A DNA stretch of 64,000 nucleotides, from positions 535,501 through 599,500 of the forward strand of contig NZ_CP072141.1 of assembly GCF_019355555.1 (NCBI RefSeq). The letters run 5' to 3'. Of this stretch, positions 24,676-34,700 are shown piece by piece. The DNA comes from Rhizobium sp. L51/94. GTDB taxonomy: Bacteria; Pseudomonadota; Alphaproteobacteria; Rhizobiales; Rhizobiaceae. The notes under the pieces are model-generated. The model worked only from the letters and a program-made list of their open reading frames with translations, made no database searches and was not told the DNA's origin. The first letter of the stretch is position 1. Every line of letters begins with the position of its first letter. The position numbers were made by a program, and so were the translations under genes.

Positions 24676-26190
24676 ATGGAACGAACGAGGACACGCTTGC
24701 GCCCTTCCAGGCTGCGCGGCGCTGCTACGTCGTGCCGGCGCTACGTCCTGCTGCTGGCAGCAGCGACAGTGCTGAATAGCTGCCAGTCGCTGATGGACCA
24801 GACGTACCAGCCAAACGTCTCGCCATCGGCCAATCCGCAGATCGTCTCGGAAGTCCAGAAGAACGATCCCCGCGCCCAGATGGGCGCACGCGAGCATCCC
24901 CGCATCGTTGCCAGCTATGGCGGCGAATACAAGGATGCAAAGACCGAGCGGCTTGTGGCCCGCATTGCCGGCGCCCTCACCAGCGTCTCGGAAAATCCGC
25001 TACAATCCTACCGCATCACCATTCTGAACTCGCCGGCTATTAACGCCTTCGCCCTACCGGGCGGCTACCTATACGTCACCCGTGGCCTGCTGGCGCTCGC
25101 AAACGATGCTTCTGAAGTGGCGGCCGTGCTTGCCCACGAGATGGCCCACGTGACCGCCAACCACGGCATCGAGCGGCAGAAGCGCGAAGAGGCCGAGGTC
25201 ATCGCCAGCCGCGTCGTCGGCGAGGTTCTTTCCAGCGACATCGCCGGCAAGCAGGCATTGGCGCGCGGCAAGCTGCGTCTGGCTGCATTCTCGCGCCAGC
25301 AGGAACTGCAGGCCGACGAGATCGGTATTCGCACGCTCGGCCAGGCCGGATACGACCCCTACGCCGCCGCCCGCTTCCTGGATTCGATGGAAGCCTACAG
25401 TCGCTACCAGTCGGCAAACTCCGACGCCGACCAGAGCCTCGACTTCCTATCGAGCCATCCAAGCACGCCGCAGCGCATCGATCTGGCGCGCGAACATGCC
25501 CGTGAATTCGGCGAGCAGGGCAAGGTCGGCGACACCGGCCGCGACTATTATCTCAACGGTATCGACGGGCTGCTCTATGGCGACAGCCCGGAGGAGGGCT
25601 ATGTCAGGGGCCAGGTGTTCCTGCACGGCGGCCTCGGAATCCGCTTCGAGGTGCCGCCGGAATTCCGCATCGACAACAAGGTCGAGGCAGTGCTGGCGAC
25701 CGGCCCCGGCGACATAGCCGTCCGCTTCGACGGCGTCGCCGACACACAGAACCAGTCGCTGACAAACTATATCTCGAGCGGCTGGGTCACCGGCCTCGAT
25801 CCGGCAACCATCAAGCCGATGGTCGTCAACGGAATGGAAGCGGCAACGGCACGGGCATCGGCCGACCGCTGGGATTTCGACGTGACCGTCATTCGCGACA
25901 AGTCGCAGATATTCCGCTTCCTGACCGCAGTGCCCAAGGGCAGCGCAGCACTGGAGCAGACGGCCGATGTCCTTCGCGCCAGCTTCCGCCACATCACGCC
26001 GGCAGAAGCCGCATCGCTGAAACCGCTGCGTGTCCGCGTCCTCACCGTCCAGCCGGGCGACAACATCACGACGCTCGCCTCGCGCATGATGGGGACCGAC
26101 CGCAAGCTTGACCTCTTCAAGCTGATCAATGCGCTCCAGACAGGCTCCTCCGTCTCTCCCGGCGACCGCGTCAAGATCATCGCCGAATAG
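24676..26190 (+). CDS. M48-family metalloprotease lipoprotein with C-terminal LysM-like domain
   Basis: A 504-residue exported zinc protease. An Arg-rich N terminus and hydrophobic YVLLLAAATVLNSC give a lipoprotein signal with the lipid-bearing Cys at 36. The zinc motif HEMAH is at 154-158, with the third ligand in the QELQADEIG segment. After the protease domain (about 70-280) comes a region of unassigned beta structure. The last 55 residues (RVLTVQPGDNITTLASRMMG and SVSPGDRVKIIAE) look LysM-like, suggesting peptidoglycan contact. It resembles BepA-type periplasmic proteases in outer-membrane quality control. The in vivo substrate is unknown. Confidence 0.88.
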   Translation: MERTRTRLRPSRLRGAATSCRRYVLLLAAATVLNSCQSLMDQTYQPNVSPSANPQIVSEVQKNDPRAQMGAREHPRIVASYGGEYKDAKTERLVARIAGALTSVSENPLQSYRITILNSPAINAFALPGGYLYVTRGLLALANDASEVAAVLAHEMAHVTANHGIERQKREEAEVIASRVVGEVLSSDIAGKQALARGKLRLAAFSRQQELQADEIGIRTLGQAGYDPYAAARFLDSMEAYSRYQSANSDADQSLDFLSSHPSTPQRIDLAREHAREFGEQGKVGDTGRDYYLNGIDGLLYGDSPEEGYVRGQVFLHGGLGIRFEVPPEFRIDNKVEAVLATGPGDIAVRFDGVADTQNQSLTNYISSGWVTGLDPATIKPMVVNGMEAATARASADRWDFDVTVIRDKSQIFRFLTAVPKGSAALEQTADVLRASFRHITPAEAASLKPLRVRVLTVQPGDNITTLASRMMGTDRKLDLFKLINALQTGSSVSPGDRVKIIAE

Positions 26191-26214
26191 CGTCGCTGCC
26201 GCGCCCGAACGCAT

Positions 26215-26618
26215 CTTGCACGTGCATGATCCTCGCTTGTTCGATGAAATTTCCTCCACCATCGCGCGGTGCGGTTTCCCCTTTCATCGTGCGCATATCG
26301 AAATTACCGAAAGCGTCCTGATCGAAGATCAGGAACTCGCTTTGGATAGTATCCGGCAGTTCAAGAGTGCAGGCTTCGGGATTGCCCTCGATGACTTCGG
26401 AACCGGCTTCTCCAGCCTCACCCGTCTCGACGCTTTGCCGTCGACAAGCTGAAGATCGATGCCAGTTTCGTAAAGACGATGGACGTCGATGCCGGGAGCC
26501 ACAAGATCGTGGCGCCCGTTATCAGATCGGGGCATAGCCTCGGCATGGCAGTCGTTGCCGAAGGTGGGGGTAAGATTAGCGTGATGCCCAATGCCATATT
26601 GCAGCTGTTCAGGTCGTA
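26215..26618 (+). pseudogene. EAL-domain (cyclic-di-GMP phosphodiesterase) remnant with frameshift
   Basis: One frame reads HVHDPRLFDEI...HIEITESVLIEDQELALDSI and FGIALDDFGTGFSSLTRL, which is the middle of an EAL domain. At about 26430 the homology jumps frame and continues RFAVDKLKIDASFVKTM...SLGMAVVAEG, then degrades and stops near 26618. The N-terminal half, including the EAL triplet itself, is missing. A one-base deletion explains the jump. It is a decayed gene, not an active enzyme. Confidence 0.8.
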
Positions 26619-26709
26619 GACCGTCAGCGGCCTGGACATCCAACCGCCAAAAAAAACGTTGCGATGCCCGATGAAGGGTGAGTTGCCTTTCAAGCAGTGC
26701 CCGAAACGC

Positions 26710-26746
26710 AGCGTTCCCCATTGCCGTCGGGGCAATGGGGAACGCT
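26710..26746. terminator. Perfect 16-bp hairpin between the EAL remnant and the PhnA-like gene
   Basis: AGCGTTCCCCATTGCC and its exact reverse complement flank a five-base loop (GTCGG). It sits 32 bp past the stop of the minus-strand membrane-protein gene. Neither side has a long T run, so it could be a terminator, an mRNA-stabilising stem or a protein site. Confidence 0.55.
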
Positions 26747-26777
26747 TTGGTATTCATATCGCCGAAGAGCCTAAATA

Positions 26778-27689
26778 TCAGACGCCTCTGTTGACTGCGA
26801 CGGTAGCGACCGGAATTGCCCGAGTGCCGACCGAACCGCCGAACCACGAGGCGACCGCACCGAGCAGCAGGGCGATGAAGGCAAGGATGGCGCCGCTGGA
26901 CACAACCTTGGTAGCTGTCTGCGCGGCGTCGATAGCCTTCTGCTTGGCTGCTTCCATGTTCGTGCGATACGTTGCTTCGTACTGGGCAACCTGCGCCTTA
27001 GCCTGATCGACAGGGATGTTCTGAGCCTTTGCAATCGCATCTGCAGCACGGTTGCGGGCATCGTCAGCCTTTGCCTGGTCGCCGGTGATCACTGCCTGTA
27101 CGGCGCTGACAGCAGCCGCGCGAAGGGCTTCAGGATCGTTGCCGCCGCTGGCGTTGCGGATCTGCTTCTCGATGTCTGCCATCGGGTTGTTGGCGTTTGC
27201 AGTCATTGGAGCGGCAGCCGAGACGGCTGTGCTTGCTGTTTGTCCAACGCCGCCCAGCATGCTGCCGAGACCGCTGAATGCGCCGCCGACCACGGCACCG
27301 ATCGATGTCGTAAGCAGGTACAGGATGACCAGCGTGGTTACAGCCCATGTTGTCAGGCCATGGAAGGAGCCCGTCGACTTGCTTGGCCGACCGGACAGGC
27401 GCCCGGCGACATAAGCACCCACGAATGCCGCGATGAGCCCCGCAACGACGAACCAGATGCCACCGCCGATGGAAAAGGAGCTCGCGGAAGGATTGTCGTA
27501 TTTGGCAGGGTCAACGACGGCAGCACCGATGCCGACACCGAGGAGGTTGAGAAGGAACTGGACGGCAAGCGCTACGGCGACGCCTGCGAAAATCGCTCCC
27601 CAGGAAATCTTGTTGAAAAGGGCAGAGTCGCTCGGGTCTGCAGCGTAGGCGAGTTCGGCGCGGCGGTTGATGCCAACGGGGTCTGTCAT
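26778..27689 (-). CDS. PhnA-like hydrophobic membrane protein
   Basis: A 303-residue protein of the type annotated as PhnA-like in rhizobia, with no demonstrated activity. It has a hydrophobic span at about 27-55 (ISWGAIFAGVAVALAVQFLL, in part), two more around 75-100 and 120-150, then a soluble Ala-rich helical stretch (about 165-265, many Asn/Gln/Asp, coiled-coil-like), and a final TM span near 275. The start MTDPVGINRR is preferred because upstream sequence in frame is basic and unlike protein. It is transcribed toward the long hairpin at 26710. CsbD lies upstream, so a stress-envelope role is possible but unproven. The 277 bp before it (27690-27966) show nothing I recognise. Confidence 0.6.
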   Translation of the reverse strand: MTDPVGINRRAELAYAADPSDSALFNKISWGAIFAGVAVALAVQFLLNLLGVGIGAAVVDPAKYDNPSASSFSIGGGIWFVVAGLIAAFVGAYVAGRLSGRPSKSTGSFHGLTTWAVTTLVILYLLTTSIGAVVGGAFSGLGSMLGGVGQTASTAVSAAAPMTANANNPMADIEKQIRNASGGNDPEALRAAAVSAVQAVITGDQAKADDARNRAADAIAKAQNIPVDQAKAQVAQYEATYRTNMEAAKQKAIDAAQTATKVVSSGAILAFIALLLGAVASWFGGSVGTRAIPVATVAVNRGV

Positions 27690-27966
27690 GGGTCGAGTCC
27701 TGATGTTCGAAAGTTGATTGAGAAAGACCCGCATCCGAGGGCGGTTGTACCCTTTTTGACCTCGGAGGCAATTCTTGTGACTGTGGGGATTTGACGCGCT
27801 CCTGCCAGCTTCCACCGTGATCCGGGGTCGGGTGGCAGGGCGCGTCGAAGTTCGGACTATCGTCTTGCGGGCTCCTCGAGCTTGTCTTTGTTGACGCGCG
27901 AATGGCCATTTATAAAAGGCGCAGTAACCACGTTTAGGCTGAGTTCAGAGCCCGCAGACTGGATAA

Positions 27967-28182
27967 TCAGAGCTTCTTGTCGAGATAGTCTGATGCCTTT
28001 TGAGCACCGTCCTTAACAGCGGCCTTTGCTTCGCCGGCGGCCTGCTGGCCTTCACCCTTGATCTCCTGCAGCTTGCCTTCAGCCTGAAGCTTTTCGCTGC
28101 CAACCAGCTTGCCGACGCCCTGCTTGATGTTGCCGATCGCTTCGTTTGCGAGACCGGATGCCTTGTCTGTGGTGCTGCTCAT
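27967..28182 (-). CDS. CsbD-family general stress protein
   Basis: A 71-residue, highly charged, largely helical and probably disordered protein. The CsbD signature is GNIKQGVGKLVGSEKLQAEGK (residues about 16-36, cited in part), followed by QQAAGEAKAAVKDG. Family members are strongly induced by general stress but have no defined mechanism. A perfect EcfG-type promoter lies 36 bp upstream of the ATG, which agrees with that. Confidence 0.92.
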   Translation of the reverse strand: MSSTTDKASGLANEAIGNIKQGVGKLVGSEKLQAEGKLQEIKGEGQQAAGEAKAAVKDGAQKASDYLDKKL

Positions 28183-28217
28183 GAGACGCCTCATTTCGTT
28201 GACTTTACAGGGCGCAA

Positions 28218-28242
28218 AACGCAAGTGTCGACATCTTGTTCC
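28218..28242 (-). promoter_or_regulatory. EcfG/RpoE2-type promoter of csbD
   Basis: On the minus strand GGAAC (28242-28238) and CGTT (28221-28218) are separated by exactly 16 bp. This is the consensus used by the alphaproteobacterial general-stress sigma factor EcfG (RpoE2 in Sinorhizobium). Confidence 0.85.
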
Positions 28243-28696
28243 GCTAATGTAGAAAATTATATCGAGGATAAGTGAGGGCCGGAATTTGGTGATATAGACG
28301 TCGTCAACCAGCGAGTGAGTTCACAAGCCTGCGGGGTAAGCGCGCCCCTCAGTATCGGCGCAGCAACGCAATAGCCGGTACATCGCCCAGAGTCTGAATT
28401 TTACTGCAGCAAGATTGCGGATTTTGGCGAGGGCGTTGGGGTCGGCATGTCAACGGCGCTCATGGGAGCCATTGTGCAGTCCCGCGCCTATGTGGTTGCA
28501 AATCAAAAGATGGATTTGGTGCAGAGCGACTGACTTAATCAGTTAAAGAAATTGGGGCATCCACTCACCTGAAACGCGTCCGCGTAAATGGCGGTGCGAT
28601 ACGCTGAAAGCAGGCAGCGTATCGGATCGCGTTTCTGTTATGTGCAGAAGCTATCGCGAGAGACGCAAGTATCTTCCAAATCTGAGACCTTCTGCC
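28243..28696. other. Gene-poor stretch between csbD and rpoH2
   Basis: No gene here can be supported. One plus-strand reading frame ending at a TGA near 28531 gives a protein-like stretch (KIADFGEGVGVGMSTALMG) that I cannot assign and that may be a gene relic. A perfect 10-bp inverted repeat, CGATACGCTG and CAGCGTATCG around an 8-base loop (28597-28624), lies 73 bp beyond the rpoH2 stop and could end its transcript, though it lacks a T run. Confidence 0.5.
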
Positions 28697-29560
28697 TTAC
28701 GCAAATGCCGCCATGTGCGGATCGGCAACAACCAGCGCGCTGCGAAGCTTTTCGATGGCGCGGCTTTCGATCTGGCGAACACGCTCTTTGGAAATGCCGA
28801 GATCGGCACCGAGTTCTTCGAGAGTTGCACCATCCTCAGCCAGGCGACGGGCACTGATGATCTTCATCTCGCGTTCGTTCAGATGGGTGAGGGCTGCGGC
28901 AAGCCATTTGCGCCGGCGCTCGCCGTCGATCATCGATGTCACCTGCTCGTCCGGCAGCGGCTCGTTACTGACCAGAAAATCCATCCGCTCGGCACTATCG
29001 GCATCGCCGGAGATCGACGGGGCCTGCAGAGAGGCATCGTTGCCGGAGAGACGGGCATCCATCACCTGCACATCGTTCAGACTGACGCCGAGAGCAGCAG
29101 CAATTTCCTGATGGATGGACTGGACAGTCAGCTGCGTATCGCCCTTGGCGAGCTTGGCGCGCAGCCGACGGAGGTTGAAGAACAGCGCTTTCTGGGCCGA
29201 ACTCGTGCCGCCGCGAACGATCGACCAGTTGCGCAGGATGTAGTCTTGGATAGAAGCGCGGATCCACCAGCTTGCATAGGTCGAGAAGCGCACTTCCCGC
29301 TCAGGCTCGAAGCGGGCAGCGGCTTCCAGCAGGCCCACGTAACCTTCTTGAACGAGGTCGCTCATCGGCAGGCCGAAGTTGCGGAACTTGCCGGCCATGG
29401 AGATGACAAGGCGCATATGGGCAGTCGCAATCTTGTTGCGGGCGCCGCGGTCATCATTTTCCTTCCAGCGAAGTGCAAGATCGTGCTCTTCGCTTCGCTC
29501 GAGATAGGGAGCCGCCATTGCGATTTTGATCATGCGTCGATCTGCAGACATGGTCGTCAT
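28697..29560 (-). CDS. rpoH2: RNA polymerase heat-shock/oxidative-stress sigma factor RpoH2
   Basis: A 287-residue sigma-70-group factor of the RpoH class. Region 2 contains HMRLVISMAGKFRNFGLPMSDL and the RpoH box-like segment SWWIRASIQDYILRNWSIV, both cited in part; region 4.2 is LEELGADLGISKERVRQIESRA. Length and the EcfG-type promoter upstream fit the RpoH2 paralogue of rhizobia (RpoH1 is longer and is the main heat-shock factor). AGGGAG lies 7 bp before the ATG. Transcription from the promoter at 29823-29847 would give a leader of about 250 nt. Confidence 0.9.
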   Translation of the reverse strand: MTTMSADRRMIKIAMAAPYLERSEEHDLALRWKENDDRGARNKIATAHMRLVISMAGKFRNFGLPMSDLVQEGYVGLLEAAARFEPEREVRFSTYASWWIRASIQDYILRNWSIVRGGTSSAQKALFFNLRRLRAKLAKGDTQLTVQSIHQEIAAALGVSLNDVQVMDARLSGNDASLQAPSISGDADSAERMDFLVSNEPLPDEQVTSMIDGERRRKWLAAALTHLNEREMKIISARRLAEDGATLEELGADLGISKERVRQIESRAIEKLRSALVVADPHMAAFA

Positions 29561-29822
29561 ATCATTCTCCCTAATGTCGGCGTCGCGCCGGAAGCAGAAA
29601 AAGCAGTGCCTAGTCCGCGCAGACGCTGCGCAGATGACCTTTGGTGTCGGCGATAGGGGTTTTAAATCGGCCCCTGATCTTCAATGTGTTTTCGTCAGGG
29701 CTTGTCGGATCGGTGCGGTGGACTATGTACTGTCTGAGAGACATAAAGTCTTGGAATTGAATGCATGATCCGGCCCCAAGTTGGTGGACGCGGCAGGTCC
29801 TCTGCCGGAATTACATGCGATT

Positions 29823-29847
29823 AACGCAATGAAAAAATAAAAGTTCC
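29823..29847 (-). promoter_or_regulatory. EcfG/RpoE2-type promoter of rpoH2
   Basis: Minus-strand GGAAC (29847-29843) and CGTT (29826-29823) are spaced by exactly 16 bp. It lies right after the carD terminator, reads toward rpoH2, and the 262 bp between it and the rpoH2 start contains no gene. In Sinorhizobium rpoH2 is known to depend on RpoE2. Confidence 0.85.
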
Positions 29848-29851
29848 AAAG

Positions 29852-29879
29852 AAAAACCCGGCACAAGGGCCGGGTTTTT
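29852..29879 (-). terminator. Intrinsic terminator after carD
   Basis: AAAAACCCGGC and GCCGGGTTTTT form an 11-bp stem around a 6-base loop, with T runs on both strands. It is 20 bp past the carD stop and 5 bp before the rpoH2 promoter. Confidence 0.9.
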
Positions 29880-29899
29880 GAAGAATGCTGCCTATATCA

Positions 29900-30469
29900 T
29901 TACGCCGCTTCGTCTTGCGACTCTTCCTCTTCCAGAACCTTGCCTCGCTTCGGTCCCTTGTTGAGGTTGGTCTCGACGACACGAACGGCTTCCGTTTCCG
30001 ACAGGCGGTTGACGGCAGCAATTTCGCGAGCCATCCGGTCCAGAGCTGCTTCGTAAAGCTGGCGCTCGGAGTAGGACTGCTCCGGCTGGTTCTCGGCGCG
30101 ATAAAGATCGCGGACGACTTCAGCAATCGAGATCAGGTCGCCGGAATTGATCTTCGCATCATATTCCTGCGCCCGACGCGACCACATGGTACGCTTGACG
30201 CGGGCTTTACCCTGCACGACCTTCAAGGCACGTTCGACGAAATCGCTTTCCGACAGCTTGCGCATGCCGATACTCATGGCTTTCGCCACCGGAACCTTCA
30301 AACGCATCTTGTCCTTTTCGAAATCAATCACGAAAAGTTCAAGCGTCATGCCAGCCACTTCTTGATCTTCAATCGCGGTGATCGTACCCACACCGTGGGC
30401 GGGATAAACGATCGATTCGCCGGTTTTGAAGCCGTGGCGCACTGAAGGTTTCTTCTGTTGGGTCGTCAT
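29900..30469 (-). CDS. carD: CarD/CdnL family RNA polymerase-binding regulator
   Basis: A 189-residue protein with the N-terminal Tudor-like RNA-polymerase-interacting domain (FKTGESIVYPAHGVGTITAIE, about residues 14-34, cited in part) and a C-terminal helical DNA-binding domain (about 70-165). CdnL proteins stabilise open complexes at rRNA and other promoters. The C-terminal tail is acidic (EEEESQDE). The start MTTQQKK is preferred over an upstream in-frame codon. It ends with a strong terminator. Confidence 0.92.
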   Translation of the reverse strand: MTTQQKKPSVRHGFKTGESIVYPAHGVGTITAIEDQEVAGMTLELFVIDFEKDKMRLKVPVAKAMSIGMRKLSESDFVERALKVVQGKARVKRTMWSRRAQEYDAKINSGDLISIAEVVRDLYRAENQPEQSYSERQLYEAALDRMAREIAAVNRLSETEAVRVVETNLNKGPKRGKVLEEEESQDEAA

Positions 30470-30830
30470 TCTTATCAAAAACTCCCTGTTATGCACCCGG
30501 CGAGCGCCGAGGCCGGGTCAGTCAGGCCCGGATGAGACGGATAACCGTCGGGGTGACTACATGCTGGTCCACCAAAGGCGCAGAAAAACAATCCATTCAT
30601 CGCGATCCTTGACCCGACAACTCATAATGTTGATATGTCAAGGAAACCGCGTGCGGGATTGTTTGTTTGCTTTCGTGGTGAAAAGAAGCATCAAGATGCC
30701 TCAATGGATCAGTAGAGCGACCCTAGCACAAAAATCTGAGGAAATCAATAATTTGCTTTGCAGTGCCGTATTTGCACGCCAATTCGAACGCGCGCCATGA
30801 TTCGGCGCAACGTTCATTTGAAGGCAGGGA
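30470..30830. other. Intergenic region between fdxA and carD
   Basis: This 361-bp stretch has no credible coding frame. It must hold the carD promoter on the minus strand and the 3' end of fdxA. I see AT-rich patches (30600-30660) but no clear terminator or sigma boxes. Confidence 0.5.
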
Positions 30831-31169
30831 TCAGTCGCCAGAACCGGGGTTGGCAGAGAAGTATTTCTCGAACTTGCCGGTCTCGCCATCCATCTGCTTT
30901 GCTTCGGCCATCGGCTCCCGCTTGACCGTGATGTTTGGCCACTGGGTCGCGTAATCGGCATTGATTTTCAGCCACTTGTCGAGGCCCGGCTCGGTATCGG
31001 GCTTAATGGCTTCAGCCGGACATTCCGGTTCGCAGACGCCGCAATCGATGCACTCGTCGGGATGGATGACCAGGAAATTCTCGCCCTCGTAAAAGCAGTC
31101 TACCGGGCAGACTTCAACGCAATCGGTGTATTTGCAACGTACGCAATTGTCGGTCACGACGTAGGTCAT
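30831..31169 (-). CDS. fdxA: Seven-iron ferredoxin FdxA
   Basis: A 112-residue cytosolic electron carrier with a 3Fe-4S and a 4Fe-4S cluster. The cysteine arrays are [17 protein letters not shown] near the N terminus and [12 protein letters not shown] at about 40-51. The C-terminal extension (about 60-112) is typical of the FdxA group. It lies 199 bp after the S4-domain gene on the same strand. Confidence 0.95.
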   Translation of the reverse strand: MTYVVTDNCVRCKYTDCVEVCPVDCFYEGENFLVIHPDECIDCGVCEPECPAEAIKPDTEPGLDKWLKINADYATQWPNITVKREPMAEAKQMDGETGKFEKYFSANPGSGD

Positions 31170-31368
31170 GATGAACTCCAGGATTTTTCAAGTTTTCCGG
31201 GGACGCACGACCTGGAACGTCGCGCCTTTCCATCGGGTACCGGCAACCTGCCTCGTCCCGGAGGCAAGTAAACCGGCTGTCTCAGCGGGTTGCTCGTCAG
31301 GTATCGGCTTTGTCGGCAGATTTCAAGATTAAACAGTCTCTAAATCTCAAGCCTGCCGGCATCGTATT

Positions 31369-31773
31369 CTATTCGTCGTCCGCCATCAGCCGGTCGATCT
31401 CGCGGCGCTGGCGCTTCGTCGGGCGCCCGGCGCCGGGGTCGCGCAGCGCTTGTTCGAACAGGGTCAGCTTCTTCGTTTCATCCGGTGGCGGCGTGATGTC
31501 CTCATACAGCAGCTTGGCTTCCTCGAAAGGACCTCGCCTCTCCCCGGGCAGTCTGACAACGAGAACTATGTCCCGTCGTTCCAGCGACAGTTCGATCTTG
31601 TCGCCGGGCCTGACGCCATGGCTCGGCTGGATGATGCGCTCGCCATTGATCCGTACGTTGCCCTTAAGCACGTAGGTCTGCGCCAGCGAGCGGGATTTTA
31701 TCATGCGGGCGAAAAACAGCCACTTGTCGATGCGCTGTCGCGAACCGCTTGAGACCTGTCTTTCGTCCACCAT
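31369..31773 (-). CDS. Hsp15-like S4-domain RNA-binding protein
   Basis: A 134-residue protein with an N-terminal S4 domain (RIDKWLFFARMIKSRSLAQ, then LKGNVRINGERI) and a basic C-terminal tail (GRPTKRQRREIDRL). Hsp15 rescues stalled 50S subunits carrying nascent chains. The ATG lies 3 bp after the helicase stop, so the two are cotranscribed and both concern RNA. Confidence 0.88.
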   Translation of the reverse strand: MVDERQVSSGSRQRIDKWLFFARMIKSRSLAQTYVLKGNVRINGERIIQPSHGVRPGDKIELSLERRDIVLVVRLPGERRGPFEEAKLLYEDITPPPDETKKLTLFEQALRDPGAGRPTKRQRREIDRLMADDE

Positions 31774-31776
31774 GGC

Positions 31777-34700
31777 TTACTTCTTCATCTGCTCCTTGAG
31801 CGCGGCCAGCTTTGCGAAGGGCGAATCCGGATCCATCGGCTTTTCCTTGCGAGGTGGCTTCGCCTCGAAGCGTGTCGGCTGAGCCGCCGGGCGATTGTTT
31901 CGATCGTTGCGCTCTCCACCACGGTCATTGCGCTCATTGCGCTCGCCGCCGCGATGATCGGGACGCTTGCCCTGCTGCTGCGGCGGACGACCGCCGCCGC
32001 CGTCCTTGCCACCGCGCGGCCCGCCGCGATTGTCGCGTGCTTCGCGATTGCCTTCGCCCTGCGGCTGGTCGCCGGATGGGCGACGATTGGTGTTTGGCTG
32101 CGCATTGGCCTGATCCTGGCCAGCGCGTGGACCCTGTTGACCACGGCGCTCGCCCTGGCGCGGAGCCGGACGCTGGTTGTCGTTGCGGCCACCCAGCCGC
32201 CACAGCAATACCGGCTTCGGCGGCTCGGCAGCGACCGCGTCGACTGGAGCGCCTTCGGCCGCAGCTTTTGACGGAGCCACATCGGTAACGGCAGCCTCTG
32301 CTGCGCTTTCAGGCGCAACGTCTTTGGCGGCTTCCGGCTCGGCAACAGGAGCATCTTCCGAAACCGCTGCGGACACTTCCGCGACTGTTTCCGCGACGGC
32401 CTCTGACTGGGTCGCCACGGCAGCTTCGGCTTCAGCTGTCTCTGGGTGCGGCGTAGAGGATCCGTCGACTGGTGCCAATACGTTTGTCGCAGCGACTGGC
32501 GTAGCGTCCTGCTTGCTGAGGTGAATTGCAGCTTCTTCGGCCGGCACGGCATCGGCGCGATAGCCGAGGCCCTTCAGGATCTCTTCCATATCGTCGAGCG
32601 TAGCACCAAGAATGGACAGCATCGCCGTCGTCGTTGTGAAGCGCCGGCCATCATAGGCACCGTCCGGACGGGAAGGCTGGCCGGGCTTCCACTGCAGCAG
32701 CGGCCGGATAAGATCGGCAAGGCGCTCGAGAATGTCGATGCGCACGGCACGCTTGCCAAGGAAACGGAAGCCGGCGAGCTTGTAGAAGGTGCGCTCATAG
32801 GTCGAATCCGTGACCACGGATGTGCGGCCGGCAGCCAGGACCGGGATGAGATCGCCATAGCCCGGCTTGTCGATGCCGTCGTTTTTCAGCGCCCAGAGCA
32901 GGGTGATGAGCTCAGCCGGAGCCGGCTTCAGCAATGCTGGAACGAAAATATGATAGGCGCCGAAGCGGATGCCATAGCGGCGCATCGAGGCGCGCGCATC
33001 CTGGTCCAGCGACTTCACTTCTTCCGTGACATCGCGGCGGAACAGCACGCCGAGGTTCTCGACGACCTGGAAAGCCAGACCCTTGGCAAGGCCTTGCAGG
33101 TCTTCAGCGCGAGAGAGGTCGTCGAGCGGCTTCAGCACCGTCGAAATGTGATGATTGACGAAGCGCTCGATGCGGGCGGCAACATGTTCGCGCGCATGGC
33201 CGGTCAGCTGCTCGTCGGCAAGCAGGATGACGCGTGGGCGCATGATATGGTCGCTGCCGGTAAGCCGCGCCACGGGGTCGCCGAGCCAGCGCACCGAACC
33301 ATCGGAGCCGATCGCCAGATCGCCGTTGCCTGCCGCATGAATGCGGGCAGCGCGCGCCTCGAATTCCAGACCCAGCGCTTTGAGCGACGCGTTCTGCACG
33401 GCTTTGGCGTCGGGACCGTCAGTCCCGCCGATAGGAGAGAACCGGAACCCGGTCAACTGCCCGACATGATGCCCTTCGACGAAGACATCTCCATTTACAC
33501 TGATTTCAGCTTCCAGCATTGCATTCTCTCTCAGGCGCTTCATGAGCACAGATGTCCTGCGATCAACAAAGCGGTTCGTCAACCTTTCATGTAACGCGTC
33601 GGACAATCGATCTTCGATTTCCCGCGTCTTTTCTTGCCAGTGTGTCGGATCGGCAAGCCAACCGGGCCGATTCGAAACATAGGTCCAAGTTCTTATCTGC
33701 GCGATTCGCGCCGAAAGCGTGTCTATCTCGCCATCGGTCCGGTCGGCGCGCCGGACTTGCTCGGCCATGAAATCCTCGTTCACCGTGCCATGTTGCACGA
33801 GATCGGAAAACAGGGACGAAATCAAATCGGCATGTTGGGCCGGTGTGATACGCCGATAATCCGGCAATGCACAGGCTTCCCATAATTTTTCTACATTCGC
33901 CCGGCCGACGGCGAGGCGCGCAACCTCCGGATAACCGGTCAGTTGCTCCAAAGCCTGCTGGTCGACGGAAGGCAACGAACGTGTCAGCCCATGGATGCGC
34001 GGCGGCGCATCGAGGCTGAGCTTCAGCGCGGCGACGGAGGAAAAGTCGAGATCCTTCGTGCGCCATTGCAACACTTTGACGTTGTCGAACTGGTGGCTCT
34101 CGATGCGGCGAACGAGATCGGCATCGAAGGGATCGACCTGGCCGGTAACACCGAACGTCCCGTCGCGCAGATGGCGACCGGCACGGCCGGCAATCTGCCC
34201 GAGTTCACCAGGATTGAGATGACGGAACTGGTAGCCATCGAATTTCCTGTCCTGGGCAAACGCGACGTGATCGACATCAAGATTGAGGCCCATGCCGATG
34301 GCATCGGTAGCGACGAGGTATTCGACATCGCCGTTCTGGTAAAGCTCGACCTGGGCATTGCGCGTGCGTGGGCTTAGGGCACCGAGGACCACGGCCGCCC
34401 CGCCGCGCTGGCGACGGATCAGTTCGGCAATGGCGTAGACCTCATCCGCTGAAAACGCGACGATGGCGCTACGCTGCGGCAGCCGGGTAATCTTCTTCTG
34501 GCCGGCATAGGCAAGATGGGAAAGCCTTGGCCGCTCGACAACGGTAATTCCCGGCAACAGATGCTCCAGGATCGGCCGCATGGTGCCCGCGCCGAGAAGC
34601 AATGTCTCGTCGCGGCCGCGCAGATGCAGGATACGATCAGTGAAGATATGACCGCGCTCGAGATCGCCGGCGAGTTGCACCTCGTCGATGGCAACGAAAG

